A DNA stretch of 64,000 bases from positions 9,648 through 73,647 of the forward strand of contig CAZDIO010000130.1 in assembly GCA_964505555.1 (NCBI GenBank), written 5' to 3'. This document shows positions 34,002 through 43,799 of the stretch, piece after piece. A model generated the notes under the pieces. That model had not been told where the DNA came from. It saw only the letters and a program-made list of their open reading frames with translations, and did not search any database. The first letter of the stretch is position 1. The number at the start of each line of letters is the position of its first letter. The position numbers and the translations under genes were made by a program. The DNA comes from CAZDIO01 sp964505555. Lineage in GTDB: Bacteria > Bdellovibrionota_C > UBA2361 > SZUA-149 > CAZDIO01.

Positions 34002-35696
34002 ATGAAGGTTTTTTCTGTTTGGATTCTTTGTTGTTTATTAATTCTTCCGAACTGTTCGGCTGAGGAGAATTTCGATAACTCCTACCTTCAAATCCTAAAA
34101 CATATTAATGCAAATGATTATAGCGCCGCTTCAGAAGAGATTGATCTTTTGCGCCACGCCTCATTGGATCAAGGATATCAAAATCTACCAGCCTACTCTC
34201 ATAAGTTACTTGAGAATGCAAACAGTGTGTTTGCCGAGAAAAACGCTGAAAAGGCTGCCTACTTAGTACGTCAAGCAGTGCTTCTTTCTCCGAGTGATGT
34301 CCACACCCTCTTAGCGGCATCGTGTTTTTATAAACTTGTAGGATTGAAGCGTGCCTCTTCGTACTTTCTCTCGGCAATCTCGTTGATAGTAAGCGCTCCG
34401 AGCGTAGTTATTCCCATTGCAGTAAACGTCGTTTGGATAACACTGATCGGGGCAACTATTTCACTTCTTTTTGTATGTGTAGTTCAGCTTGTCTCTCACC
34501 AAGAAGGTATATTAAATTCTCTTCGAGAAAGATTGCCTCGAAGATATCGAGGGTTATTGCTGCCCATAATAAGCGTAGCATGGCTTTTTGGATCGCTGTA
34601 TTTCGGCATTCTTGGAGCCATTTGTGGGTGGTCTCTGTTTTTAAGTCGTTATCGCTCCTCTTGTCGGGCACTTGCGCTTCATGCAGGAATCATTACGTTG
34701 TTGTGGGGTGCAATGACTCCGATTAAGGAAAGAGTTCATTCTCACCTGAACACAGATTTTACAAAATCCTTGGAAAGAATTAGCACAGGAGCATTTGAAC
34801 CTCATGCAAAAGAGGACTTACGCCTAGCTATTTCAAATGGGAGCGAAGAACCTCTGTATTATTTTCTTTTAGGGAGGGTACTTGTTCATGAAGGAAATCT
34901 AACTGAAGGTGCTAAATTATTTCAAAAAACTCTTGAACTTTCGCAAAGCAGTGGAGAGAAGGAATTTGTAAAAGCAAGTTATATTGGCCTTGGAGCTATT
35001 GCCTATTTGCAAAGCAATTATTCGTCTGCAAAGTCTTTATTTCATGAAGCTGAGATCCTAGGAGGTTCTGGATTTACGCTCCTTTATGACCTTGCACAAA
35101 CAGAGATGTTACTTCTTGATACTGTAAGTCATCGCAAATACTACACTCAGGCTGTTGATGCGGACGAAAAGCAGGTTAGCTATTTTCAATCAATTCAAAT
35201 TTCAAATAGTTCTCCCTACCGGAGAATCGCATTTCCTCCAGCACCGTTAATGGCTCACTATCGAGCATATTTACATCCGATAGCATCAGTGGGATTTCCT
35301 GCATCAAAGTTGCTTCCTGGAGTGTTGTTGCGAGGAGGGAGTATTCAGGTGCTCTTGATCTTAGGAGGAATTGTTTTTCTCTGGGGTTTAATTTATTGGG
35401 TTAGAAAAAAACCCGTGCTGATACATAATCAGGAAAGTTCAAAGATCTGGATCGTTCTCCCTGCGGGAAGGTATCTCAGTGGAGGAAAGCCTGGAACCGG
35501 GTTTTTGCTGTTGACGATCATCTCTTCATTACTCATTTTTGCCCTAGAACGACCAGTACATGTTTTACAGATTTTCCCCTATGCAAATCCTACGCAAATG
35601 ATCGCTCTCTTCATTGCGGGGTTAATGATTATTATCACGGCATGTATCTCTTGGAGCGATCAAGGACTAAACCAGAAAATCTTTGGTGAGGGATAA
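34002..35696 (+). CDS. TPR-containing multi-spanning membrane protein
   Basis: A 564-residue protein with a signal-like N-terminus (MKVFSVWILCCLLILPNCSA), possibly a lipoprotein. A helical repeat region (about 25-130) precedes three or four membrane helices (about 130-240). A soluble TPR-like region (about 260-400, with YYFLLGRVLVHEGNLTEGAK) comes next, then three more hydrophobic helices (about 445-555). I recognise no enzyme motif. It is the first gene of a same-strand cluster with a DUF4388 protein and two Ser/Thr kinases. A scaffold in an envelope signalling complex is plausible but unproven. Confidence 0.65.
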   Translation: MKVFSVWILCCLLILPNCSAEENFDNSYLQILKHINANDYSAASEEIDLLRHASLDQGYQNLPAYSHKLLENANSVFAEKNAEKAAYLVRQAVLLSPSDVHTLLAASCFYKLVGLKRASSYFLSAISLIVSAPSVVIPIAVNVVWITLIGATISLLFVCVVQLVSHQEGILNSLRERLPRRYRGLLLPIISVAWLFGSLYFGILGAICGWSLFLSRYRSSCRALALHAGIITLLWGAMTPIKERVHSHLNTDFTKSLERISTGAFEPHAKEDLRLAISNGSEEPLYYFLLGRVLVHEGNLTEGAKLFQKTLELSQSSGEKEFVKASYIGLGAIAYLQSNYSSAKSLFHEAEILGGSGFTLLYDLAQTEMLLLDTVSHRKYYTQAVDADEKQVSYFQSIQISNSSPYRRIAFPPAPLMAHYRAYLHPIASVGFPASKLLPGVLLRGGSIQVLLILGGIVFLWGLIYWVRKKPVLIHNQESSKIWIVLPAGRYLSGGKPGTGFLLLTIISSLLIFALERPVHVLQIFPYANPTQMIALFIAGLMIIITACISWSDQGLNQKIFGEG

Positions 35697-35697
35697 T

Positions 35698-36816
35698 ATG
35701 TACTCTGGAACTGCCTCACGAGATGAGCTTACTGCTACCTTTCGGACACTTTCTCAAAAAAGGCGTCAAGGAGTGCTCACGATTGCCTCAGGAGAGGAGG
35801 TTTATATTATTGCTTTTCATAATGGTAAAGTAGTTGATGTAGAGCGATCGGGTGAAAATAAAGTTCATACCCTTCTTGAAAAATTTGTTCATCTCAGGGC
35901 GCTTTCTGAAATGGTAGCTGAAGTAATTGGTGAAACAGTCCAGACAATAGCAGAACTCTATGATGCCACAGTCAAAAAAGAATACCTTTCTCATCAGCAC
36001 TTTGTTCGAGCCAAACACAGTATCGAGATGAATCACCTCTACTCCTTGCGCACGATTGGAGCGGGAACATTTGAGTTTATACCAAAGATTGTCCATGCGG
36101 ATCCTGTTTTTGGAATAAGCATTTCTGCGGGGCAATTACTTCTTGATATGGTGGAACTCGATACAGAAGAGAAACGTTTTCAAGGGGCGTTTCAGGATGA
36201 GAAAGTGCTTGTTGTAGATACTTCTATTCATGGTCAATTGTCGAGCCTAGAAGAGGAAACTTTTCAGGCTGTTTCTGATATTCACAGTTGTCTAGATGAT
36301 ATTCGAAAAAAAACAATCCTTACAGAGTATGAGTTGCGTCAAGGACTCCTCTCTCTTTATGAAAAAAAATGTATTCGATATGAAGATTCAGTTTCAAAGA
36401 TTAAAACTACTTCAAATGCTTCAATGATCGATCAGGCAGCACATTATCTTGCCGATATTGATGATACTCAAGATGAAGGGATAGAAGAGGTTCGCCAGTT
36501 TTTAGAAAATGAACTCAGTAAGGAAAACCAGGAATTTTCTCCAGAAAATTCTGGTTTGTATTCCCACGAAGGAGAGACATCTTCATTAAATCCTAATAAT
36601 AGCGAGAGCAATCAAGGCAGTCAAAACGTTTTTAGGAGAAGAGAGCGACTACTTTCTCCTCTTGTTTCCCTTAATTGTTTCATTCTTCAACCTAAGGTTT
36701 TTAGCGCCATGTCGCTTGCAATTAGCTTGATATTTCTAATCAGTACGGCACTTGTGGTGCCTACGTACTTCGGAAGTTGGTTTTCAGCACTCTCGGAATT
36801 TGGTTTGAAAGAATAA
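35698..36816 (+). CDS. DUF4388 (PATAN-like) domain protein with C-terminal membrane helix
   Basis: The start is ATG at 35698, 1 nt after the preceding stop codon and 8 nt after a GGTGAGGG ribosome binding site. The upstream in-frame GTG (35683) is less likely. Residues about 5-110 match the DUF4388 pattern: TFRTLSQKRRQGVLTIASG, followed by FHNGKVVDVERSG. This domain is common in regulatory and gliding-motility-related proteins of deltaproteobacteria. The C-terminus has one membrane helix (about 340-362) after an acidic linker, so it is likely anchored in the inner membrane with the domain in the cytoplasm. The precise role is unknown. Confidence 0.7.
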   Translation: MYSGTASRDELTATFRTLSQKRRQGVLTIASGEEVYIIAFHNGKVVDVERSGENKVHTLLEKFVHLRALSEMVAEVIGETVQTIAELYDATVKKEYLSHQHFVRAKHSIEMNHLYSLRTIGAGTFEFIPKIVHADPVFGISISAGQLLLDMVELDTEEKRFQGAFQDEKVLVVDTSIHGQLSSLEEETFQAVSDIHSCLDDIRKKTILTEYELRQGLLSLYEKKCIRYEDSVSKIKTTSNASMIDQAAHYLADIDDTQDEGIEEVRQFLENELSKENQEFSPENSGLYSHEGETSSLNPNNSESNQGSQNVFRRRERLLSPLVSLNCFILQPKVFSAMSLAISLIFLISTALVVPTYFGSWFSALSEFGLKE

Positions 36817-36833
36817 TATCTGACAAAAAAAGA

Positions 36834-36861
36834 TTGAACCAAGAGAATTGAACGTGATACT
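36834..36861 (+). promoter_or_regulatory. candidate promoter upstream of small protein gene
   Basis: TTGAAC (36834-36839) and GATACT (36856-36861) with 16-nt spacing lie 41 nt before the small gene at 36902. The match is moderate (four of six at both boxes). Confidence 0.3.
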
Positions 36862-36901
36862 CTTTTCTTAATAAAGTGAGAGGGTTTTAATCAGAGGTAT
36901 T

Positions 36902-37132
36902 ATGGATAAGGCTGATTTTAACGCGAACCAGAAAGTTAAGAATCAGGAGGAGACTCATCGCTCTATTGTGGCACAAGAACTTGGCTTACTAAGGGGCTCG
37001 ATCATGCGGGTAATAAGCAAGAGAGAACGTCTTGCAGTGCCTTTCTTTTGGTCTCTTTTTCATTGTGAAATAAACAAGATTAAAGAGCAAAAGAAAGCAA
37101 AAAGGACCCTAGAAGAGGTTATTTATTACTAG
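36902..37132 (+). CDS. small hypothetical protein, basic C-terminus
   Basis: A 76-residue protein with no family I recognise. An AGAGG ribosome binding site lies about 6 nt before the ATG. The middle contains a short moderately hydrophobic stretch (LAVPFFWSLFH, about 45-55), and the C-terminus is rich in Lys and Glu (KIKEQKKAKRTLEE). It lies between the DUF4388 gene and a Ser/Thr kinase, all on the plus strand. It may be a real small gene or a chance ORF; the ribosome binding site and operon-like context favour a gene. Confidence 0.45.
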   Translation: MDKADFNANQKVKNQEETHRSIVAQELGLLRGSIMRVISKRERLAVPFFWSLFHCEINKIKEQKKAKRTLEEVIYY

Positions 37133-37291
37133 TTTAGAACTTCCTGAAACTATCTGTTAAAATAACCCATCAAGAATACGAGAAATAACTGCTTATGTGG
37201 AATTTTTAAGTTTCCCCACGATAGTACTACTTAGTTTTAAATTGTGATATAAGTCACAAACTTTTAGTGAGATATGTCGCTTTGATTTTCC

Positions 37292-39061
37292 ATGGATGAA
37301 GTTTTAGTAAGTAAATACGAGATTATATCTACCTTAGGTCGCGGCTCAATGGGGGTCGTGTATAAGGCGAGAGATCCAGATGTTGGGCGTTTGGTAGCCT
37401 TAAAAACGCTCCGTTCAGTGCTCTTAGCTGATGACGAAAAAGGAAATGAAGCTCTTAAGCGATTTCGTCAAGAATCTCGTTCTGCTGGACGGTTGCATCA
37501 CCCAAACATAGTCACCATTTTTGAAGCTGGAAGAGCTGAAAACGGTTCTCCATACATCGCTATGGAGCTTATTGAGGGAAAAGGCCTTGATGAGGTTCTC
37601 CAAGAATGCTCTCCGTTGGAGCCGTTAGAGGTTCTTCATTATTTAGCACAGATAGCAAGTGCGCTTGATTATGCTCACGGTGAAAATGTCATTCATCGAG
37701 ATATCAAACCAAGTAATGTTTTAATTGATGGAAATTTCCGACCGCACCTTTTAGATTTTGGAGTAGCGAAAATCAGTGACACCTCGCTTACTCCGGCAGG
37801 GACGGTGGTCGGCACACCAAGTTATATGTCTCCAGAGCAGATTCGAGGAGAGACGCTCGATGGAAGCACCGATCTTTTTTCCTTTTCGGTTATGGCTTAT
37901 GAATTGTTTACCGGTGTTCGTCCCTTTCCAGGAAAAGATTTTACCACTGTGGTGAGTAATATTATCCATAAAGAACCACTTTCTTTTGAAGAAGTACACA
38001 GCAGTCTTCCAAAAGCCCTTCAACCTATTCTCTTTCGAGGGTTAGAAAAAGATCGTAAGGAGCGCTTTGCAAGCGCTCTAGAGCTTGTGGATTTGATGGC
38101 CGATGTTTTTGGTGTGGTGATTGATGGTGGAGGGATCATTGGTGGATACCGAAAAGGAATGACAGTTGAAAACGTTTTGAAACGTAAAGATCGTAGTCAT
38201 GTAAATGGGAGAGAATCTTTTGATGCTTTCGTTGACAACCAGAAGAACTCTTTTGAAAATACGTTAAAGAGTTCTTCCTCTAATGAAGAGATTTCTAAGC
38301 CAACAGCTTCTCAGAGTGATTCAGAGCAAAAAAAAGAAACCTTCTTAGGGCAGGAACAACGTAAAGGGTCTCGTGGTTTATTGAATTTTGGGTATTTTAC
38401 ACTTGTTAGTTTACTTCTGCTTGGGGGAGTTTTTCTAGTCTTCCCACGAGGGAGCGAGAAGTTTTCTAAACAATTCGACCAAGAGTTCTCTCCTGTTGAA
38501 GAATCTAATTCAGTCGACAAAAAAACAGAAAGCCCGATTATTTACAAGGAAGTTCTTAATTCCACAGAAAACGATCTTTCAAATTTATCTTCAGAGCAGA
38601 TATCTGCGAAAAATGATGAGGAATTGGCTTCCTTATTAAAAAACACACTTTTTAATAAAAATACTCAGCTTCTTCTTAGTTCCGGAAAAACAGTGTTAGA
38701 AGTTTTTAAGACAATCAGCAGCGAAGCAGCAAAACGTGATTCGGAAGTAGTGTCTCAGGCCCTTATTGAAGCGTCAGATAAGGATGACTATCTGCTGAGG
38801 ATCGAGGCGCTGCGGGCGTTGTCCTCAACGGTTCATCAATCACGGGAGGATAGTTTTAAAGCTATTGTTTTTCATCTTGATGACGATGAGTACCTTGTTC
38901 GTGGTTTTGCTGCTAAAGTGCTTGGGGTAATCGGTTCTCAAGACGCACTTACCGCACTAAAGCAACGTAGTTTGGTAGAATCTCATGAGCTGGTTCAAAA
39001 AGTGCTTGGTAGCTCGATTGCAAAATTGGAACGCGATCTTCAGGCAGAAAATAGTAGTTAG
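37292..39061 (+). CDS. membrane-anchored Ser/Thr protein kinase with HEAT-like repeats
   Basis: A Hanks-type kinase of 589 residues. The kinase domain (about 8-275) has the glycine loop GRGSMGVVYKA, Lys38 in VALKTL, HRDIKPSN (Asp137), DFG (155-157) and GTPSYMSPEQ. All catalytic residues are present, so it should be active. One membrane helix lies at about 367-385. The outer part ends in alpha-helical repeats (about 480-585, RIEALRALSS and VRGFAAKVLGVIGSQDALTAL), which resemble HEAT/PBS lyase-like repeats and may sense or bind a partner in the periplasm. Targets are unknown. Confidence 0.9.
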   Translation: MDEVLVSKYEIISTLGRGSMGVVYKARDPDVGRLVALKTLRSVLLADDEKGNEALKRFRQESRSAGRLHHPNIVTIFEAGRAENGSPYIAMELIEGKGLDEVLQECSPLEPLEVLHYLAQIASALDYAHGENVIHRDIKPSNVLIDGNFRPHLLDFGVAKISDTSLTPAGTVVGTPSYMSPEQIRGETLDGSTDLFSFSVMAYELFTGVRPFPGKDFTTVVSNIIHKEPLSFEEVHSSLPKALQPILFRGLEKDRKERFASALELVDLMADVFGVVIDGGGIIGGYRKGMTVENVLKRKDRSHVNGRESFDAFVDNQKNSFENTLKSSSSNEEISKPTASQSDSEQKKETFLGQEQRKGSRGLLNFGYFTLVSLLLLGGVFLVFPRGSEKFSKQFDQEFSPVEESNSVDKKTESPIIYKEVLNSTENDLSNLSSEQISAKNDEELASLLKNTLFNKNTQLLLSSGKTVLEVFKTISSEAAKRDSEVVSQALIEASDKDDYLLRIEALRALSSTVHQSREDSFKAIVFHLDDDEYLVRGFAAKVLGVIGSQDALTALKQRSLVESHELVQKVLGSSIAKLERDLQAENSS

Positions 39062-39189
39062 TGCAGTGGTTAAATATTGAAGTATTAAAAGTTGTGTCCG
39101 TTTACGCTATCCGGCAATCATTCCAGCGAAGAGAGCGGGAGACGAGAACGGTTACGAAAAGTTAGGAATTGTATTTGGAGATAAATGGT

Positions 39190-39822
39190 ATGAACGTATT
39201 GAGAAACAAAAGCGGTTTTATTTTTATACTGAGCGCAGTTTTTGTAATTTGTTCGTTTTCAGCCTGTCCTGCAAAGCGATCTCATCAGGGCTCATTAGCA
39301 AATCAACCTCCTGCACCAACGTACTTGGAGCATGTTGTAAAATATCAAGGGGAAAATCTCGGGGTTATTTCGGCTTGGTATACGGGGAAGTCAGCAAATT
39401 GGAAAGTGATTCGTGATGCAAATCCCGGACTTCGTCCAGAGGCGATCCGACTAGGTCAAATTATTCGCATCCCGCACGGGCTGGTTACTAACTCTAAACC
39501 ATTTCCGAAGGAGATGGCCCGAAGAGTAGCTCCGCCTTCCTCCTCACAGAGCGCCCCATCTATTTCCTCGAATGAAGAAGAGGAGGCAGTAGAGAAGGGA
39601 GACAGCGAAGCTGTCGCTCCCACGCAAGAGAAGAAAGCACCTGAGCTGACAGAAGCACTGACGGCACCGAGCACCAACACGACAACTGATGTGGCTCCAA
39701 CAACAGTTGATGTTCCCGCAGCTAAATCTGCAGAAGCAAATGATGCAAATCCTGGAACGACAAATTCGGCTGAAGATGACGCTGAGCGAGAACGTTTGTT
39801 GAAGGAACTATTAGGTCAATAA
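39190..39822 (+). CDS. LysM-domain lipoprotein
   Basis: The start ATG at 39190 is chosen for its TTGGAG ribosome binding site about 9 nt upstream, and it gives a signal peptide directly. The lipobox FSAC near residue 26 marks a lipoprotein. A LysM domain (about 48-100: HVVKYQGENLGVISAWYTG, then GQIIRIPHG) would bind peptidoglycan. The C-terminal half is low-complexity, acidic and rich in Ala, Pro and Thr. It lies between two membrane-anchored Ser/Thr kinases and could link the envelope to them; that link is inferred from position only. Confidence 0.85.
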   Translation: MNVLRNKSGFIFILSAVFVICSFSACPAKRSHQGSLANQPPAPTYLEHVVKYQGENLGVISAWYTGKSANWKVIRDANPGLRPEAIRLGQIIRIPHGLVTNSKPFPKEMARRVAPPSSSQSAPSISSNEEEEAVEKGDSEAVAPTQEKKAPELTEALTAPSTNTTTDVAPTTVDVPAAKSAEANDANPGTTNSAEDDAERERLLKELLGQ

Positions 39823-39823
39823 G

Positions 39824-39857
39824 GAAATAGCGCTTACTGAAAAGTAAGCGCTATTTC
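39824..39857 (+). terminator. perfect 15-bp hairpin before kinase start
   Basis: GAAATAGCGCTTACT (39824-39838) pairs perfectly with AGTAAGCGCTATTTC (39843-39857) around a GAAA tetraloop. Only a weak pyrimidine tail (TCTCTCTT) follows, and the ATG of the next kinase is 6 nt downstream. It could be a terminator for the LysM gene, an attenuator, or a structure that hides the translation start. No free ribosome binding site for the kinase is visible. Confidence 0.7.
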
Positions 39858-39863
39858 TCTCTT

Positions 39864-42416
39864 ATGGATGCGATGCAAGATACCTTTACCATGCTCCATC
39901 TTGAACCGGGAGCGGTAATTGCTGACCGTTATGTGGTACAGTCCCGTCTTGGGGCTGGTGGTGTAGGCATGGTGTTTCGGGTCATCGATCAAGAGCTTAA
40001 TAATGAAGTTGTTGCATTAAAATTATTACATCCTCATTTAGCGCAAGAAGAGAAGGTATTTGCGCGATTTCGAAATGAGGTTCTTGTTGCCCGAACACTT
40101 ACGCACCCAAATATTGTGCGCATCCATGATATTGGAAAAACCAGTAGTGGCTTCCCTTACATTTCAATGGAGTACGTGGATGGATACACGCTCTCTGATC
40201 GGATCGCTGGAAAAGCACGAGCGAAGGGTGTTGTTTCTGATCCGATTCACTTTAGAGAGGCTGTAAATATTCTCTATCATATTGCAGCAGGGATTGGGTA
40301 CGCGCACGAGAAGGGGGTCATTCATCGTGATTTAAAGCCAGCAAACGTAATGATGACGAAGCGTGCCGAAGTCAAGCTTGCTGATTTTGGAATGGCACGA
40401 ATTTTAGGCGCTCAAACGAGTCTGACCCAAACCGGTCAAGCATTGGGCACCCCGGATTACATGGCACCAGAACAGATCACTGGGCAAGACGTTGATGAGC
40501 GGTGCGATATTTATGCGTTAGGAATTATTGGCTACGAGCTGGTAGTAGGGAAGCGGCCATTTGTTGCAGAAAGCTCCGTTGCGCTTGCGTTTAAACATTT
40601 AAACGAACCAATCCCCGATTTTGCAACTTCAGAAATCCCGATGTGGTACCAGGACCTAGTAAAGAAAGCTGCGGGAAAGACAAAAGAGGAACGATTTCCT
40701 TCAGCGTATGAATTTGCAAAAACTCTAGCATTGAATTTACCTGAGATCGTTTCTCAAACAGGGTTGTTTAGTATTGATAAAACAGGGCTCTATCAAGCAG
40801 CGGCAAGTCATAATAAAAAAGAGCATAAATTTGAGCTTGGCGAGACGAAGGACACAAAAGCAAGTGATACTTGGGAATTTGGACTTTCTGATTCAAGCGG
40901 ATCCACAATAACACAGAGTCAAACACCAGGAACGACTCGAATTGAGAGAAAGTCATTTGCCTCCGTACTGGGAGGAATGTTGGCTATTATCGCCACTACC
41001 CTTCTTGTTTTGCCACGAGTAGTTCCAAGTTTTCAAAAAATCTATAAGCAAAAGATAGAAGCTGTTGAGCTTGCTTATGGAAAAGATCTATCAATGGTGT
41101 CAAAAATGTTTGGGGTAGATGCTTTTGTCTCTGAAGAAAAAAAAGCTGTAATGGCAGGTACGAACTCAATTGTAGAACCTAGTGGAAAAACACGAGAAGC
41201 ATTAGAGCAGGAGCTTCTTGCAGGAAGTAATGAAGAGAAGAAGAATGTAGAAGTAGCTACTTCTGAGATAAAAGAAGCAGACAAAGTAGTTACTCCTCAA
41301 ATCACACCTCCTTCCGTAGAAGAGATACAAACTTCTGAAGTAAAAGCATCTGGAGATAAAGGGGAGCTGCCAAAAGAGATTCTCTCATCTGTTGATATCA
41401 AAAAAGAGGAGAAGCCCATACCCACAACTCTGCCAGATACTCTTTCTATTTCTTTAAACTTATTTCGTGGTGCTGAAACGAAAACCGCATCAAATTTTGA
41501 ATTCCGCGAGCTTAAGAATGTGCGTTGGATAGCGCTTATTGAAGGGGATCTAAAAATAGATCAAACCGTATTAAAACGAGAACTAATTGAGCAATTTGCT
41601 CTCAATGTATACGATCCTCAAACGCAGAAAGTTATTATTAAAATAAAGCCGGAAGTAATCTCTCTTCCGAGTGAAAATGAAACTCAAGCAAAAATAGGAA
41701 GCACGTTGTCTTTACTTCCATCTGAGCTAAATGCAGGAACCTACCGGCTTGACCTGTTGCGAAACAGCGAAGTGTTAAAAAGCCAAGATGTTTCTTTTTA
41801 TCGAGCTGAGGTAAAAGTTGGTCCCCCATTGCAAGCAAGCAAAGATAAAACAGAAGAGCGAATAGAGATCGTGAAGTTGCCGAGTTCCTCCGAAATGCCT
41901 CCCCAACTCCCCCCACAAAACGTTATTGACGCTATTCCTACTCGAAGAATGGACCTTAATCCAGAAGTAAAAAGTGACGAACTACCCCCAGCAAAAAAAC
42001 CATATGATGAATTGCGTCCTAACAATCAAAGTGAGGAAACAAAACCTCCATCTGCTCTCCTTCCGTCCCTTTCAAGTAACGAAGTAGCACCAACAATTGA
42101 GGAACCTCCTTTGCCGCAACTTCCACATTTAACTTATAGCGGAGCTCTTGAAGACCCCTCCGGAGGAAAGAAAAGTCTTGTATTAGAAATTCAAATTATT
42201 CAGACAAGCATCTCCGGAACGGCGACCATTGATCAGTATGGAAAGTTTGATGTTACTGGGACTGTTCATCCACGGGGATTAGAAATGGTGCTAAGAAATG
42301 AGCAGTATGCGCTTAGCTTGGTAAGTTCAAGACGAGAAGGAGAGCTCCTCAAGGGTCAATTTACCGTTCCTGCAGAAAACAAACGTGGTCCTTGGCAGGC
42401 GAGGTTATTAAAATAA
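39864..42416 (+). CDS. membrane-anchored Ser/Thr protein kinase with long periplasmic tail
   Basis: A Hanks-type kinase of 850 residues. The kinase domain (about 22-290) has LGAGGVGMVFRV, Lys53 in VALKLL, HRDLKPAN (Asp156), DFG (174-176) and GTPDYMAPEQ, so it should be catalytically competent. One membrane helix lies at about 368-386. The outer part has a Pro/Glu/Lys-rich region and possible beta-sandwich segments, including a C-terminal domain from about 750 (LTYSGALEDPSGGKKSLVLE). The start is ATG at 39864 or 39873; both sit right behind a strong hairpin and lack a clear ribosome binding site. Confidence 0.9.
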   Translation: MDAMQDTFTMLHLEPGAVIADRYVVQSRLGAGGVGMVFRVIDQELNNEVVALKLLHPHLAQEEKVFARFRNEVLVARTLTHPNIVRIHDIGKTSSGFPYISMEYVDGYTLSDRIAGKARAKGVVSDPIHFREAVNILYHIAAGIGYAHEKGVIHRDLKPANVMMTKRAEVKLADFGMARILGAQTSLTQTGQALGTPDYMAPEQITGQDVDERCDIYALGIIGYELVVGKRPFVAESSVALAFKHLNEPIPDFATSEIPMWYQDLVKKAAGKTKEERFPSAYEFAKTLALNLPEIVSQTGLFSIDKTGLYQAAASHNKKEHKFELGETKDTKASDTWEFGLSDSSGSTITQSQTPGTTRIERKSFASVLGGMLAIIATTLLVLPRVVPSFQKIYKQKIEAVELAYGKDLSMVSKMFGVDAFVSEEKKAVMAGTNSIVEPSGKTREALEQELLAGSNEEKKNVEVATSEIKEADKVVTPQITPPSVEEIQTSEVKASGDKGELPKEILSSVDIKKEEKPIPTTLPDTLSISLNLFRGAETKTASNFEFRELKNVRWIALIEGDLKIDQTVLKRELIEQFALNVYDPQTQKVIIKIKPEVISLPSENETQAKIGSTLSLLPSELNAGTYRLDLLRNSEVLKSQDVSFYRAEVKVGPPLQASKDKTEERIEIVKLPSSSEMPPQLPPQNVIDAIPTRRMDLNPEVKSDELPPAKKPYDELRPNNQSEETKPPSALLPSLSSNEVAPTIEEPPLPQLPHLTYSGALEDPSGGKKSLVLEIQIIQTSISGTATIDQYGKFDVTGTVHPRGLEMVLRNEQYALSLVSSRREGELLKGQFTVPAENKRGPWQARLLK

Positions 42417-42424
42417 AACGTATG

Positions 42425-43747
42425 TTACGATCGAGAGTATTCGGGAAACACTAACGTTTCTTTAGATTTATTCTCTTTATCCAAGTGCATGATGTAGAAC
42501 ATTAACAAGATGCACACAGATAGTGGCAGGATAGTTATAAGTGAGTAAAAAAAGTTAGTTGATAAGGCTCCTGAAAGGAGTAGATGGTATAAGAGGTCAC
42601 CAAAGTAAAAAAACACAAGTAAGATAAGACCGATTAAAGGAGAAGAACCTTGTGCAGGAAGTTTTTGTAATTTGGTAAGTACTATAAATATTGAAATCCA
42701 ACCTAAAGAGAATCCATGCACCCAAGATATAGGAGAGAAAAAAACGCTAAATAGGATCATGATTGAAAGCGCTAATAACGGATCTTTCATTCTCGCTGTG
42801 TGGATCAGGAGAAACAAGGTAAATCCAAAAACCACAAGATAGGTTACTGGCATAACTGCATTAGGCCAATCAATAAGTGGGGGGGCAGTAAGGGGAAATT
42901 GAGGCTGACTATGGAGTCCTCCAAAGAGCCGTTGTCCAATAACCCAAATTGATTGATTTCCAACATGTCCTCTGTAAATCGTTGGTAGTTTGGGGCAAAC
43001 ATGGAGAAAGTAATATAAAACACTTTTCCAACCAATAAAAAACCCACTAAGCACAAAAAGAGATAGAAAAGTGCTCGCTGTAGAGAAGAGAGTTTTCCAA
43101 TTTTTAGATATGAGTAAAAAAAGTATTATGGGAATTCCAAAAAACTTTAATGCTAAACTTGTGCCAAGAAAAATTCCTGAGAGGATGTCCTGCTTACGAC
43201 AATACGAAAGAAAGAAAGAGACGATGAGAAGAAATAAAATGGAGTTTTGTTGAGCGAGTATAAACTCCACTTGAACTTGGCGAGATCCGACAACAACGGC
43301 GATAGAAAATATTCTCTGATACAAAGAGCTACCGGGAAATAGAAAAGATACTAATTTATACATTCCAAGGGAGATTAAAAATAATTCAATGATCAGCCAC
43401 AATGCCGCAGCCTCTTCATAGGTAAGTAGTGCAAAAGGATAAAAAAACATTGCGGCCAGTGGTGTATGGGGGGTGGGATGTAAAAATACAGTTGTTGAAT
43501 TTGTGGGGATAAGTATCTCTTTAAGCTTAGAAACATCAAGATATGGATCATGGTTCTCTTTGAGTGCTCGGACCATTAAATAATCTTGAATGAAGTCTTT
43601 ACGATAGACCAGGGATTTATCAAGGCTTCCAAATCCGGAACGGACACTTTCAAATCCACGTAGTAAGATAATGAAAACAAGAATAATGCGAATTATCTTA
43701 AAGCTGATGCGATTTGATACAAGCACGAGTTTTATTAATGTAAGCAT
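42425..43747 (-). CDS. GT87-like (DUF2029) membrane glycosyltransferase
   Basis: A 440-residue protein with about 10-12 membrane helices. The first loop contains KDFIQDYLMVRALKENHDPY, in which an Asp sits at the position of the catalytic acidic residue of the GT87 mannosyltransferase family. These GT-C enzymes use polyprenyl-phosphate sugars on the outer side of the inner membrane. It is the last gene of the minus-strand arm of the nonulosonate locus and converges on the kinase gene with an 8-nt gap. Substrate unknown. Confidence 0.75.
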   Translation of the reverse strand: MLTLIKLVLVSNRISFKIIRIILVFIILLRGFESVRSGFGSLDKSLVYRKDFIQDYLMVRALKENHDPYLDVSKLKEILIPTNSTTVFLHPTPHTPLAAMFFYPFALLTYEEAAALWLIIELFLISLGMYKLVSFLFPGSSLYQRIFSIAVVVGSRQVQVEFILAQQNSILFLLIVSFFLSYCRKQDILSGIFLGTSLALKFFGIPIILFLLISKNWKTLFSTASTFLSLFVLSGFFIGWKSVLYYFLHVCPKLPTIYRGHVGNQSIWVIGQRLFGGLHSQPQFPLTAPPLIDWPNAVMPVTYLVVFGFTLFLLIHTARMKDPLLALSIMILFSVFFSPISWVHGFSLGWISIFIVLTKLQKLPAQGSSPLIGLILLVFFYFGDLLYHLLLSGALSTNFFYSLITILPLSVCILLMFYIMHLDKENKSKETLVFPEYSRS

Positions 43748-43799
43748 GTATTAATCCTTTTAAGAAAACGATGTATCTATGACACTTTGCTTTGGTTCA

